Assembly: GCA_020436835.1 (NCBI GenBank)
Contig: JAGQWZ010000549.1
Span: 1-56,287, forward strand
Reading direction: 5' to 3'
DNA: 56,287 nt
From: Saprospiraceae bacterium
GTDB taxonomy: Bacteria > Bacteroidota > Bacteroidia > Chitinophagales > Saprospiraceae
The notes beneath the pieces are model-generated. The model searched no databases. It saw nothing but the letters and a program-made list of their open reading frames with translations, and was not told the DNA's origin. The position numbers and the translations under genes are program-made. Below are positions 8,866 to 18,696 of this stretch, piece by piece (within the stretch, counting starts at the first letter, position 1; every line of letters starts with the position of its first letter).

Positions 8866-11800
8866 CGATCGTGCTATCTTTTTTTAACAATCTCGAGCCC
8901 AATTCAGACAACAGGGCCCTGGCTTCTTCGAGAGAATCAATGGAATCATGTACCATAATCAAATATTGACGGCTTTGCTTCAGTGTAATATTTAATTCCA
9001 CGCCATCCGCGGCAATCAAGGCGAGAAACTCCTTAAAGAATGTAGTCTCATAAAATGTTGATTGAGGATTCAGGACGAAAAAACATTGCAGCTTTGAATT
9101 CTTCAAAATGCACCTTTCAAAACTGAGATCCTTACATAACCAACGCAACCGGAGGGCCTCAAATAGCGTCTCCACTTGCTGCGGAAGTGGCCCAAATCGA
9201 TCCGACATTTTTGATGCGAATTCCGACAGTTCATCCTCAGTGTTGAGGCTATCCAGTTCTGTGTAGAGATTTAATCGCTCCTGAATACTATTGACATATT
9301 CATCGGGAATCAACATTTCGAAATCAGTCTCAATTTGTACGTCCCTCACATAATTATTCCGACTCCTGTCCTCCAGAAATAGCTCTTTGAATTCGGTTTC
9401 TTTCAGCTCCTGTATCGCCTCTTCCAATATTTTGGTGTAGGTGTCAAAACCGATCTCATTGATAAATCCACTTTGCTCACCACCCAGCAGGTTACCGGCT
9501 CCGCGAATGTCAAGGTCACGCATGGCGATATTGAATCCACTTCCAAGATCAGAAAACTCTTCCAGGGTGCGCAACCTCTTGCGAGCTTCGGTGGTCAAAG
9601 TAGATAAAGGCGGACTAAATAAGTAACAAAAAGCTTTTCGGTTGGATCGACCCACTCTTCCTCTAAGCTGGTGCAAGTCACTCAGGCCAAATTGATGGGC
9701 ATTATTGATAATAATGGTATTGGCATTGGAAATATCCAATCCGGTTTCGATGATGTTCGTGCAGAGTAAAACGTCATAGTGCCCATCGATAAACCGGACC
9801 AATGCTTTTTCCAGATCTTTCGAATCCATTTGTCCATGGGCCATTCCGATGTCAATATCCGGGCAAAGTCTTTTTAGGAGCACCATCATCTCCGGCAGAT
9901 TTTTTACCCGGTTATGGACAAAAAATACCTGTCCACCCCGATTCACCTCATAGTAAATAGCGTCTTTGATCAATTCGTCATTAAAAACCCGTGTCTCCGT
10001 ATGAATTGGTTGACGGTTGGGAGGGGGCGTACGAATAATCGAAAGGTCCCTGGCCGCCATCAATGAAAACTGCAGTGTGCGGGGTATCGGTGTCGCGGTG
10101 AGGGTCAAGGTGTCCACATTTACTTTCAGGTTTCGCAATTTTTCCTTCGCAGCGACTCCAAATTTCTGTTCTTCATCAATAATAAGGAGCCCCAGGTCTT
10201 TGAATTTAAGCTGCTTGTTTAATATGCCGTGGGTACCGATTAATATGTCAATTTTGCCCGCTTCCGCATCTTTAAATATTTGCGTCTTTTCCCTCGATGT
10301 TCTGAAGCGATTGAGATAGTCTACAGTTACGGCAAAATCCGACAGTCGCTCATTCAATGTCTTGAAATGTTGCAGGGCAAGAATGGTCGTCGGGACCAAT
10401 ATAGCCACCTGTTTGCCATCACAAACGGCTTTGAAAGCGGCTCTGATTGCTACCTCGGTTTTTCCAAAGCCAACATCCCCGCAAATAAGCCGGTCCATCG
10501 GAGAACTGCTTTCCATGTCCTCTTTTACATCCAGGGTTGCTTTGAGTTGGTCGGGTGTATCTTCGTAAAAGAAGGATGCCTCCAGTTCGTTTTGCAGGTA
10601 TCCGTCGGGTGGAAATTGGTGGCCAACGGAAGCTTTTCTTTTCGCATACAATTTGATCAGTTCGCTGGCAATATCCTTTACCTTCTGTTTGGTTTTCCGT
10701 TTTAACGTTTTCCAGGCCTCTGTTCCCAATTTGTTTAGAGTGGGAGCAGTCCCTTCACTCCCTACAAACTTGGATATCTTATGCAGGGATTGAATCCCTA
10801 CATACAGAATATCATTATTCTTGTAAATCAGCCGGACAGATTCCTGCAGATGCCCGTTTATGTCGATTTTCTCCAGACCCGAATACCTGCCAACACCATG
10901 GTCAATATGCGTGACATAATCACCGGGCTGAAGTTCTCTGAGAAACTTCAGCGTCATCGCCTGGTCTCTGGTAAATCCTCGCCGGAGATTGTACTTATGA
11001 AACCTCTGAAAGATTTCGTGATCAGTATAGCATGAAATTTTATGGTACGGATCGATGAATCCTTTATCAATCGATTTTAGTACGGGATGTACTGTGACAT
11101 TTGCTTCAAGATCATCAAAAATGGATTCAAAACGTTGAATCTGACGAGCACTGTCGGTAAAAAGATAGGAAGTAAATCCTTCATTTTGCAGGTTTTTCAG
11201 GTCTTCGATCAGAAAGGTGAAGTTTTTGTTAAAACTCGGTTGAGGTTTTGCCTCATAAATCACCTCTTCATCGATTGCAAACTCTGCTGACTTTTCATTC
11301 AGGAATACTTTGTCGAAGACGGCCAGGTCGTTCATAATTTCAGCCGGGGTAACAATGGTGGGTTTGTTAACTTCCCTTTCATCTTCCACAAATGCCTCAC
11401 TGCTATCTCTCAACACCTCAAAGCAATCCTGAAGACGGTCTATAAGAAACGATTCATTCGCGATCCAGATCTGGGCCTTTTCCGGCAGTACTTTCAAAAT
11501 GCTCACCCGGTCATCACTTTGGAATTGGTTGTTGATGTTGGGTACTATAGACAATTTGGCAATATTCTTAATCGAAAGCTGATCCATCGGGTTGAAAGTG
11601 CGGATACTTTCAATTTCCTCATCAAATAATTCGATCCGGTATGGCCACTCGTTTCCAAAAGAAAAAATGTCAACAATGCCTCCCCGCACCGAAAACTGCC
11701 CTGGCTCGTAAACAAAATCGACATTTGAAAACCCGTATTCAACAAGTATTTCAATAAGAAAGTCAACATCCAGATTCTCCCGAATAGCAAGATTAATCCG

Positions 11801-12232
11801 GTTTTTATTGAGTACCTGGGGTGAAACCACTTTCTCTGCAAGTGCTTCAGGATAAGTAATGATGATATGGGCTGCAGCCTCCAACCCGGTAATCTTATTG
11901 ATCGTTTCTGTACGCTGCAGTACCTGATTGCTATTAACCTCTTTATACTGCCCTGGTTGTCTGCTGGAATCCGGAAAAAACCAGACGGGCTTCCTGGGTA
12001 AAAGGGAAACCGTATTGTGGTAAAAATAGGCCGCTTCTTCTTTCGTATTGGCAACATACAGAATCGGACGGGGAAATCTCGTGTAGCTTCCACAAAAGAT
12101 AAAGGATGCCTGTGCGCCTACCATTCCTCTTAGTAGATAAGTGGCAGGACGATCCGATTGGAGATTTTCTGCTACTACCTTACCCCGATCCTCTTCAGCA
12201 TATTTGCTGAGTAGTAGCTCCAAATTTTCCAC
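8858..12232 (-). CDS. mfd: Transcription-repair coupling factor
   Basis: Mfd removes RNA polymerase stalled at DNA lesions and recruits UvrA for nucleotide excision repair. The 1124-residue protein is full length. In order it has a UvrB-like module, an RNA-polymerase-interacting domain (RELQPGDYVTHIDHGVGRYS), and a RecG-like superfamily 2 translocase with Walker A GDVGFGKTEVAIRAAFK, the box LLIIDEEQKFG, LTLTATPIPRTL and HQLRGRVGRS. A C-terminal TRCF domain completes it. The start is GTG at 12232; no better ATG exists. A TATCTTTG element ends four bases upstream, so the message may be leaderless. Its end overlaps the YdbS-like gene. Confidence 0.96.
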   Translation of the reverse strand: MENLELLLSKYAEEDRGKVVAENLQSDRPATYLLRGMVGAQASFIFCGSYTRFPRPILYVANTKEEAAYFYHNTVSLLPRKPVWFFPDSSRQPGQYKEVNSNQVLQRTETINKITGLEAAAHIIITYPEALAEKVVSPQVLNKNRINLAIRENLDVDFLIEILVEYGFSNVDFVYEPGQFSVRGGIVDIFSFGNEWPYRIELFDEEIESIRTFNPMDQLSIKNIAKLSIVPNINNQFQSDDRVSILKVLPEKAQIWIANESFLIDRLQDCFEVLRDSSEAFVEDEREVNKPTIVTPAEIMNDLAVFDKVFLNEKSAEFAIDEEVIYEAKPQPSFNKNFTFLIEDLKNLQNEGFTSYLFTDSARQIQRFESIFDDLEANVTVHPVLKSIDKGFIDPYHKISCYTDHEIFQRFHKYNLRRGFTRDQAMTLKFLRELQPGDYVTHIDHGVGRYSGLEKIDINGHLQESVRLIYKNNDILYVGIQSLHKISKFVGSEGTAPTLNKLGTEAWKTLKRKTKQKVKDIASELIKLYAKRKASVGHQFPPDGYLQNELEASFFYEDTPDQLKATLDVKEDMESSSPMDRLICGDVGFGKTEVAIRAAFKAVCDGKQVAILVPTTILALQHFKTLNERLSDFAVTVDYLNRFRTSREKTQIFKDAEAGKIDILIGTHGILNKQLKFKDLGLLIIDEEQKFGVAAKEKLRNLKVNVDTLTLTATPIPRTLQFSLMAARDLSIIRTPPPNRQPIHTETRVFNDELIKDAIYYEVNRGGQVFFVHNRVKNLPEMMVLLKRLCPDIDIGMAHGQMDSKDLEKALVRFIDGHYDVLLCTNIIETGLDISNANTIIINNAHQFGLSDLHQLRGRVGRSNRKAFCYLFSPPLSTLTTEARKRLRTLEEFSDLGSGFNIAMRDLDIRGAGNLLGGEQSGFINEIGFDTYTKILEEAIQELKETEFKELFLEDRSRNNYVRDVQIETDFEMLIPDEYVNSIQERLNLYTELDSLNTEDELSEFASKMSDRFGPLPQQVETLFEALRLRWLCKDLSFERCILKNSKLQCFFVLNPQSTFYETTFFKEFLALIAADGVELNITLKQSRQYLIMVHDSIDSLEEARALLSELGSRLLKKDSTIDV

Positions 12233-12236
12233 AGTG

Positions 12237-12244
12237 CAAAGATA
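12237..12244 (-). promoter_or_regulatory. Possible -7 promoter element of mfd
   Basis: The minus strand reads TATCTTTG, a perfect match to the Bacteroidota -7 consensus TAnnTTTG, and ends four bases before the GTG start of mfd. No good -33 TTG is seen at the usual spacing. If used, transcription would begin on or next to the start codon, giving a leaderless message. Confidence 0.45.
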
Positions 12245-12358
12245 AGATCAATATCCTTTAACAGTACTGGGCAGTGGAATTGTTTAGTCAAACTTAAAAT
12301 GAAACAAGAAATTTTACACGAATACTATATTAGGGGTTGAATCATCAGATGGTCATTT

Positions 12359-13237
12359 GTGGAAGTGAGGATATATCCAGCCAAAATCTTACTCTTTGGA
12401 GAATACACCGTACTCTTTGGTGGTCAGGCAATGGCAATCCCCTACGCAAAGTATGGAGGAAGATGGATCAGGAATAAACGATCCAAGTGGTCAGATTTGA
12501 CCGCTTATTTTACCTACCTCAGAGAAATTAACACAAAGCTCAGAGCTCCGTTGGAATTGGAAATCCTGGATGAGCTTGAAAATCATTGGAAGTATGAATC
12601 GAATATACCCATTGGTATGGGCTTAGGAAGTTCGGCTTCCATTACTGCATCAGTCTATCAGATAGCCGCCAATCCGGGCCCACTGTCCCTGATTGAAAAA
12701 AAAGCTGATCTTGCTCTCATTGAATCTTTTTTCCATGGAAAGAGCTCTGGTTTTGATCCTCTGGTTTCTTTCGAGAATAAATGCATTGTACAATCAAACA
12801 ATGGGATCCAGATTCAGGATGAAATTGGACAACCTCCTTTTAGCATCTATTTGATCTATACCAGGATAAAACGTGATGCCCAAAAATTAATAAACCAGTT
12901 CCGGACGCATTGTGAAAATACCGGCTTCAGAAATCACATGGAGGAACTTGCCATCGCTGCCAGCGCAATGGTAGACAGTTTTATTCAGAAAGAATGGAAA
13001 ACCAGTTATTTACATGATATTTCTGCGCTCCAATATGAGCACATGGATTTTTTAATTCCACCGGAAATCAGGGAAATATGGAAAAACATTCTCAATGATC
13101 CGAACAATCATTTGAAATTGTGTGGTGCCGGAGGAGGAGGCTGTTATTTGCTTTTCTCATCGTCAGGGCAACTGCCAAATTCACTGGGGAATTTCCACTG
13201 CGAAAGAATTGACCTGGGAATCAAATCGAGCCAATAA
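12359..13237 (+). CDS. GHMP-family kinase, mevalonate-kinase-like
   Basis: This 292-residue cytoplasmic small-molecule kinase has the three GHMP motifs: AKILLFGEYTVLFGG at the N-terminus, the phosphate-binding loop PIGMGLGSSASIT at residues 84-96, and the C-terminal glycine-rich loop CGAGGGGCYLLF from residue 255. FFHGKSSGFDPLVSF corresponds to the substrate-site region of mevalonate kinases. Bacteroidota often make isoprenoids through the mevalonate pathway, which fits, but a galactokinase-related substrate cannot be excluded from sequence alone. The start is GTG at 12359; the nearby ATG at 12349 is out of frame. It converges on a methyltransferase gene 13 bases downstream. Confidence 0.75.
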   Translation: MEVRIYPAKILLFGEYTVLFGGQAMAIPYAKYGGRWIRNKRSKWSDLTAYFTYLREINTKLRAPLELEILDELENHWKYESNIPIGMGLGSSASITASVYQIAANPGPLSLIEKKADLALIESFFHGKSSGFDPLVSFENKCIVQSNNGIQIQDEIGQPPFSIYLIYTRIKRDAQKLINQFRTHCENTGFRNHMEELAIAASAMVDSFIQKEWKTSYLHDISALQYEHMDFLIPPEIREIWKNILNDPNNHLKLCGAGGGGCYLLFSSSGQLPNSLGNFHCERIDLGIKSSQ

Positions 13238-13250
13238 TTTCAAGATCCTC

Positions 13251-13814
13251 CTAGAGGGCACCTTTGGAACAAGCTAGAATAAAAGCAGGTGGAATATTTA
13301 AGAGATGGAAGGTCACATCAACATGACCAAATATTTTTTTATAAAGACCCTTTTCCAACAGGGAGTAGTGAATCTGCAGATATTGCCCTAAAGGCTTAAG
13401 GTAACGATGACAGCTTTCCACGATCGAGTTTGACACATCGTCGGGCAACATGACAAAGGGAAGGGCAGAAAAGACCGTATCGATCTGAGAGAAACCATGA
13501 TCCGATAAGTGTTTCGCCAGATTTTCAGCTGAATCCTCGATGACATATAGCCTCGGGTCCTTGATTGACCTTAACTTATCACAGAAGTGCGGGTTAATCT
13601 CAAAAGCGAATAATTTGGCATCCCGGGGCATCACATCGAGAATATGAGTGGTCATGACTCCATCCCCTGCTCCCAATTCTACGATGCATTTTGAACCACT
13701 TAAATTGGAAAGACTCACAACTTTCGCACAAAGAAATCTGGAGCTTCTTGTAATCGTGCCAACCGTTTTTAAATTTCTGATTCCTTCGCGCAAAAACTGA
13801 ATTTTTTCCTTCAT
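13251..13814 (-). CDS. Class I SAM-dependent methyltransferase, PmtA-like
   Basis: This 187-residue protein has the SAM-binding motif I VELGAGDG at residues 45-52, motif II FAFEINPHFCDKL and a motif IV-like segment VFSALPFVMLPDD. The layout is that of the phospholipid N-methyltransferase/rRNA-dimethylase-like group (COG3963), in which PmtA methylates phosphatidylethanolamine. The sequence cannot separate a lipid substrate from another small substrate. It is the last gene of a minus-strand series and starts 13 bases after the OmpA-family gene, so a cell-envelope role is plausible. Confidence 0.65.
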   Translation of the reverse strand: MKEKIQFLREGIRNLKTVGTITRSSRFLCAKVVSLSNLSGSKCIVELGAGDGVMTTHILDVMPRDAKLFAFEINPHFCDKLRSIKDPRLYVIEDSAENLAKHLSDHGFSQIDTVFSALPFVMLPDDVSNSIVESCHRYLKPLGQYLQIHYSLLEKGLYKKIFGHVDVTFHLLNIPPAFILACSKGAL

Positions 13815-13827
13815 CGATAAGCATTCT

Positions 13828-16008
13828 TTAGTTTAGATACAACATATAGTTTCGCAGGTCAGGATATTGCTGCAATAGATTCTCATCCATTGTCAGACCG
13901 GACAATCGTATTCCATTGAGATATGGAATAACCTTCGCGTCCTGAAACCCCTCACTCCTGATGATGGAAAGGTGTTTTAATGCATCATCAAAGTCTTTAA
14001 ATAATCCGGAGCAATATTGATAGTTCCTCGATTCAGGATTCTTTTCAATAATAGAATCTGAATATTTACTAAGAAGATCACCCTTGTAGAGCTGATCGAG
14101 TGTCACAAATTCGATACGATAAGAGAGTCCGTCAATTATTTCGTAATATCTGGAAAGCCGCTCATCACCAAGCGACTCCATAAATTCGGGAAATTGATAA
14201 TGTACCTGCACTGGAACTTCATCCTTATGGTGTAAGCGAAAATCAATTCTCCGGTTATAGAATCTGCCTGTTTCGTTATCCTTGCCATTCAGTTCATTTA
14301 AAGCCACGGGATAGTTACCGCCCAGACCTCTCAAATATATTGAATTTGATTTTATACCTTTTTGCTGCAGATAGGATCCAATTTGTTCTGCTCTTTTGAT
14401 AGAAAAAAACAGATCAAAATTAGAAACCGATGTCTGATCGGAATGGCATAAGACCTCTACGGTCAGATGAGGATACGTTTGCAGAAATCCGATCAATTTC
14501 TCCAGTTTGGTTTTGTTCTGAGGAGTGACAACCTGATCATCGCGGTAGAGCAGGAAAGGTACATCAAAAACATCCATCGGTAGATGAGTCTCTGATTCGC
14601 CATGCATGTCGACCACCGATTGATTGAAAAGTTGAAAATCCCTGACCTCCAGGAAAAGGGGGGGAATGGAAGCGCTCAGATTGGCGAGTTGGGGTTTCTT
14701 GAAATAAGCACTGTAAATATCATGTCCTCCCAAACCACTCTTACGGTCACTGGAAAACATGGACATCAGACCATCCGATGAAATTCGAAAAAACAGATCA
14801 TTGCCCGCTGAATTTAATGGCCTGCCAACATTTTGTGGTGATGGCCACTGGTGCATCTTTTCATCAAAATGACAGGTAAAAATGTCAAAACCACCCATGC
14901 TGGAGAGACGGTTACTGGAGAAAAACAGGGTTCTGCCATCTTTGCACATAAACGGTGTTACCTCATCAAACTCAGAATTTACCTGGTCCCCCAGGTTAAT
15001 TGCCGGTGACCATTGATCATTCCTTTTCAGGCTAAGGTATAGGTCAAATCCACCAAATCCATCTGGCCTTGATGCCGAAAAGAAAAGGGTGGTGTCATTG
15101 AAAAAATAAATGCCTCTGACTTTTTCGTCTGGTGAAAATGGACTATGATTCCATTTCTGTCCAGGGCTTTCTTCATCCGACGTACTGAAAGTGTCGACCC
15201 AAAAGGCCCCGTCGTTAAGAAGATGACTACGGGTGAAGACTAAGGCCATGCCGTCCTCACTAAATCCTTGTAGCACTTCGTGTTCTGCCGTATTCAATTG
15301 CGGGTTTAGAGGTTCGGCTTCGACCCAGGCTCCGTTTTCTATCTCGGTGCCAAACATATCGGTATCAAAACCCTGAACACTTTCTAACCATTGGCCATCA
15401 TCGGCAAAACGATCCTGAATACGCAAGGTGCGGGTAGATGAAAAATAGATCCGGTTGGGATAGTTCGGACTTTCAAGTGGGCAGAAATCGTCGTAGCGTG
15501 AATTTACTATGGAACCCATGTTCTCCACCAGCACTTCATCTGAGATATAGTTCAACCTCAATCCGGAAGCACATCGCTTTACTTCATTTACTACTGACGT
15601 GAAACGTTCATCTTTCGATCCGACCGCCAAAAAGCGTTTGTAGTATTCTATTGCCTGGGCATATTCATGCAGTTGATGGTACGTACGACCAAAGAGTAGT
15701 AATGATTCGAGATCCTCCTTCTTGGACTCGGCTTCCAAATGATGGAGGCTTTGTAAAGCCGCCTCGCAGTCATTGGATTCAAATTGGCTTTTTGCCAGCC
15801 AATACCAGGCTTCCAGATCCTTCGGCCGGGTTGGACAGTAGGACTTAAGCAGATCGGCTGCCTCATAATAGCGGTTATTCTCGATATATTGCTCGGCCGT
15901 CTTTCGCAGATTACGATTTTGACTCCAAAGGTCCGGCAGGCAAAGTAAAGTAAGAATAATCAGAAAAGCCGTCGATCTTGTAAAACCAAGTTGACTAGAT
16001 AATATCAT
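13828..16008 (-). CDS. TPR / PD40 propeller / OmpA protein with a C-terminal SPOR-like domain
   Basis: This is a predicted 726-residue outer-membrane-associated protein. The open frame extends to 16071, but the ATG at 16008 puts a proper signal peptide (STAFLIILTLLCLPDLWSQ) at the N-terminus, so I chose it. Domains in order: TPR-like helices (about 30-150), PD40/WD40-like propeller repeats (about 180-450, for example TLFFSASRPDGFGGFDLYL and TLFFSSNRLSSMGGFDIFT), an OmpA peptidoglycan-binding domain (about 485-592, including YNRRIDFRLH), and a SPOR-like segment (about 629-701, YRIEFVTLDQLYKG and NYQYCSGLFKDFDDALKHL). The arrangement resembles PorE of the type IX secretion system, but PorE has a carboxypeptidase-regulatory domain that I do not see. 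The start overlaps the E2 gene by 14 bases. Confidence 0.82.
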   Translation of the reverse strand: MILSSQLGFTRSTAFLIILTLLCLPDLWSQNRNLRKTAEQYIENNRYYEAADLLKSYCPTRPKDLEAWYWLAKSQFESNDCEAALQSLHHLEAESKKEDLESLLLFGRTYHQLHEYAQAIEYYKRFLAVGSKDERFTSVVNEVKRCASGLRLNYISDEVLVENMGSIVNSRYDDFCPLESPNYPNRIYFSSTRTLRIQDRFADDGQWLESVQGFDTDMFGTEIENGAWVEAEPLNPQLNTAEHEVLQGFSEDGMALVFTRSHLLNDGAFWVDTFSTSDEESPGQKWNHSPFSPDEKVRGIYFFNDTTLFFSASRPDGFGGFDLYLSLKRNDQWSPAINLGDQVNSEFDEVTPFMCKDGRTLFFSSNRLSSMGGFDIFTCHFDEKMHQWPSPQNVGRPLNSAGNDLFFRISSDGLMSMFSSDRKSGLGGHDIYSAYFKKPQLANLSASIPPLFLEVRDFQLFNQSVVDMHGESETHLPMDVFDVPFLLYRDDQVVTPQNKTKLEKLIGFLQTYPHLTVEVLCHSDQTSVSNFDLFFSIKRAEQIGSYLQQKGIKSNSIYLRGLGGNYPVALNELNGKDNETGRFYNRRIDFRLHHKDEVPVQVHYQFPEFMESLGDERLSRYYEIIDGLSYRIEFVTLDQLYKGDLLSKYSDSIIEKNPESRNYQYCSGLFKDFDDALKHLSIIRSEGFQDAKVIPYLNGIRLSGLTMDENLLQQYPDLRNYMLYLN

Positions 16009-17419
16009 CGTGGCTGAATTGTTCGAGATAATCCGCAACTCTGCGTAGAAACGATCCACCCAGAAATCCATCCACCACCCGATGATCGTATGACATGGAT
16101 AGGAACATCATATGCCGGACTGCGATCAGATCACCGTATTCGGTTTCTACCACCGCCGGCTTTTTCTTAATGGCACCGGTTGCTAAAATGGCTACCTGAG
16201 GCTGGTTAATAATTGGTGTCCCCATCACATTGCCAAAGATGCCTACATTAGTCAAGGTGAAGGTGCCATCGGTTATCTCATCGGGTTTCAATTCATGACT
16301 TCGTGCTCGCTCGGCCAGGCTATTCACTTTTTTAGCCAAACCAACCAAACTGTAGTCGTCAGCATTTTTTATCACCGGTACGATCAGATTACCGGAGGGT
16401 AGAGCTGTCGCCATTCCGACATTGATATTTTTTCTCACGATGATCTTATCTCCTTCCACCGAGATATTGATCATCGGAAAATCCGCGATCGCCTTGACAA
16501 CTGCCTGAATAAAAATAGGCGTGAAAGTGAGCTTTGTTCCATGGTCCCTTAAAAAGGCGTCCTTATTTGATTCCCGCCATTTCACTACATCCGTTACATC
16601 TGCCTCAACAAAACTGGTCACATGTGCCGAAATCTTTTTCGATTTGACCATATGCTCTGAGATAATCTTTCGCATCCGGTCCATCTCGATGATCTCATCT
16701 TCTCCGCTTACCGAACGGTGCACCGGTTGAGCAACCTCTTCTTCGGTACGTTCATCTCGTTTCTCTACTTCAGGTGGGTATATGGCTTTTGCAACTGGTT
16801 CCAGAGTAGGTTCCTTTTCAAGCTCGGAAATATAATCAAGTATATCTTTTTTTGTGACCCTTCCGTGCAAACCTGAACCGGGTACGGTATCGAGCTGAGT
16901 AAGCGTCAAACCCTCCTCCTGGGCAATACTACGTACTAAAGGTGAATAAAATCTTCCATTAGATACTGGTGGTAATTTTACCCCCTGATGTCTGTTTCTT
17001 TCTATTTCCGATCCATTTTCGAGGCCCCTCTGCGGCGCTTCAAGGGCAGACTCCGTTTGTACCTTCACTTCCTGCGCCTTGTCTTCTGGAGAAGAGCGTT
17101 CCGGTTCTGATCTCTTTTTTTCCGGCTCGGCCCGGGGAGGCATGTCAATCGGTGCCGAATGCGGATCCACATTCAAAACACTGGTTTCAATGACTGCGAC
17201 GGTTCTACCAATCTCCACTACTTCGTCTTCCTCAAACAAAACTCTTTTGATCGTACCCGACACTGGTGAAGGAATTTCACTGTCAACTTTATCTGTGGCG
17301 ATTTCAAGGATGGTTTCATCCACCTCCACCTGGTCACCTTCTTTTTTGTGCCACTTGAGGATGGTTGCTTCCATGATGCTTTCTCCCATTTTGGGCATCA
17401 CCAATTGAAAATCTGCCAT
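15995..17419 (-). CDS. 2-oxo acid dehydrogenase E2 (dihydrolipoamide acyltransferase)
   Basis: This is the core acyltransferase of a 2-oxo acid dehydrogenase complex. The 474-residue protein has one N-terminal lipoyl domain with the lipoyl lysine at 44 (EIATDKVDSEIPSPVSG), a proline/glutamate-rich linker, an E1/E3-binding domain (FYSPLVRSIAQEEGLTL and GSGLHGRVTKKDILDYI), and a catalytic domain ending in SYDHRVVDGFLGG, where His446 and Asp450 form the HxxxDG active site. A single lipoyl domain and the sequence style suit a branched-chain (BkdB-type) or generic E2; the acyl substrate is not decidable here. No E1 or E3 genes lie nearby. The gene is 38 bases downstream of cinA. Confidence 0.92.
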   Translation of the reverse strand: MADFQLVMPKMGESIMEATILKWHKKEGDQVEVDETILEIATDKVDSEIPSPVSGTIKRVLFEEDEVVEIGRTVAVIETSVLNVDPHSAPIDMPPRAEPEKKRSEPERSSPEDKAQEVKVQTESALEAPQRGLENGSEIERNRHQGVKLPPVSNGRFYSPLVRSIAQEEGLTLTQLDTVPGSGLHGRVTKKDILDYISELEKEPTLEPVAKAIYPPEVEKRDERTEEEVAQPVHRSVSGEDEIIEMDRMRKIISEHMVKSKKISAHVTSFVEADVTDVVKWRESNKDAFLRDHGTKLTFTPIFIQAVVKAIADFPMINISVEGDKIIVRKNINVGMATALPSGNLIVPVIKNADDYSLVGLAKKVNSLAERARSHELKPDEITDGTFTLTNVGIFGNVMGTPIINQPQVAILATGAIKKKPAVVETEYGDLIAVRHMMFLSMSYDHRVVDGFLGGSFLRRVADYLEQFSHDDII

Positions 17420-17442
17420 TTTATTTTTTAAAAATTAAAGCA

Positions 17443-17450
17443 CAAAAGTA
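17443..17450 (-). promoter_or_regulatory. Possible -7 promoter element upstream of the E2 gene
   Basis: The minus strand reads TACTTTTG, matching TAnnTTTG, in the 38-base gap between cinA and the E2 gene and 23 bases before the ATG. No -33 TTTG is seen at normal spacing. It may give the E2 gene independent expression inside a longer operon. Confidence 0.3.
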
Positions 17451-17457
17451 CGTGAAA

Positions 17458-18696
17458 TTATCGTGCCGATAAAAACTTTCGCAATTGATCAAGCGCGTAA
17501 TTGGCTGTGTATTTGATATTTACTACCCTATCTTTTGCAAATAAGAATCGCTTTGCCACGATGGTATTTTTATCTCCCACAGCAATCCAGACCGTACCTA
17601 CCGGCTTTTCCCTGGTACCTCCGGAAGGTCCGCTGATTCCTGACACTGCAATAGCGATATCACACTCCAAAAGTGTGATTGCCCCACTCACCATTTCGCT
17701 GACTGTTTGCTCACTGACGGCACCATATTGCTCGAGGGTATTGCGCTTTACCCCCAATACCTTCTCTTTGATACCATTATCATAGGCCACCACACTTCCC
17801 CGGAAATATCCGCTCGCTCCCGGTACCGAAGTTATCATATGAGCAATGAAGCCCCCCGTACAGCTCTCCGCCGTTCCCAGGGTCAATCCTCTTTCCTGCA
17901 AAACCTTACCGACAAAGGATTCCAGGGTTTCTCCATCAAATCCAAAAACATAAGGCTCAATCACCTGGGTCACTGCGGCAATGGCATTGTCCAAAGTGCG
18001 TTCCAACAGCGCTTCTTCCCCCTTCACTCCCACTTTAGACAGGCGTAATCGCACCTGGCCCTGAGAAGGCAGATAGGCTATCGAAACGTCGTGTTCTTCC
18101 AACACAGGTTCAATCAGATCAGCCAATACGGATTCTCCCATTCCGGAGGTTCGGATTGTTTTTTGGCGGTAGACGACCTGGCTTGACTGTACCAGTCGTG
18201 GCAGCACTCCATTGATCATTAGATGCTTCATTTCATGAGGTACCCCGGGCATAGAGCAAAGCACTTTGTCGTCTTTTTCAAACCACATTCCGGGGGCTGT
18301 GCCCATCTCATTGACAATAATTTCAGCAGCGGCCGGCAGATGGCATTGCTGTTTGTGCGACTCGGACAGGGGGATCCCCCGTTTAGCAAAGAGCTTCTCG
18401 ATCCTGGCAAAAGTACTCGGGGAAAACTGCATTCCTCCCCCAAAATATTCCGCCAGGGCTGGCTTGGTAATATCATCTTTTGTGGGCCCCAAACCACCGG
18501 TCGTCAAGACAACATCTGCATCATCAAAAGCTCTCCTTATAGCATTAAGAATACTTTCTTTGTCGTCCCCAACTGTAATTTTGCTCGAAATAAGGATCCC
18601 GATTTCAGCTAAAACCGATGCGATCCAGGCTGCATTGGTGTCGACAATTTGACCAATTAAAATCTCATCTCCAATGGTGACGATCGATGCTTTCAT
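17458..18696 (-). CDS. cinA: CinA family protein (nicotinamide-nucleotide amidase)
   Basis: This 412-residue protein has both CinA domains. The N-terminal MoaB/MogA-like domain (MKASIVTIGDEILIGQIVDT and VLTTGGLGPTKDDITKPAL) is a COG1058 pyrophosphatase domain. The C-terminal domain is the PncC-type NMN amidase with AESCTGGFIAHMIT near residue 277 and AVSGISGPSGGTREKPVGTV. In the family these domains recycle pyridine nucleotide by-products such as ADP-ribose and nicotinamide mononucleotide. The start codon lies inside a TCATGA overlap of four bases with the end of birA, so translation is probably coupled. Confidence 0.94.
   Translation of the reverse strand: MKASIVTIGDEILIGQIVDTNAAWIASVLAEIGILISSKITVGDDKESILNAIRRAFDDADVVLTTGGLGPTKDDITKPALAEYFGGGMQFSPSTFARIEKLFAKRGIPLSESHKQQCHLPAAAEIIVNEMGTAPGMWFEKDDKVLCSMPGVPHEMKHLMINGVLPRLVQSSQVVYRQKTIRTSGMGESVLADLIEPVLEEHDVSIAYLPSQGQVRLRLSKVGVKGEEALLERTLDNAIAAVTQVIEPYVFGFDGETLESFVGKVLQERGLTLGTAESCTGGFIAHMITSVPGASGYFRGSVVAYDNGIKEKVLGVKRNTLEQYGAVSEQTVSEMVSGAITLLECDIAIAVSGISGPSGGTREKPVGTVWIAVGDKNTIVAKRFLFAKDRVVNIKYTANYALDQLRKFLSAR

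Noticed and set aside
16009..16071. Upstream extension of the OmpA/PD40 gene to 16071
   Set aside because: It lies inside the E2 coding region and places 21 extra residues before a clear signal peptide.
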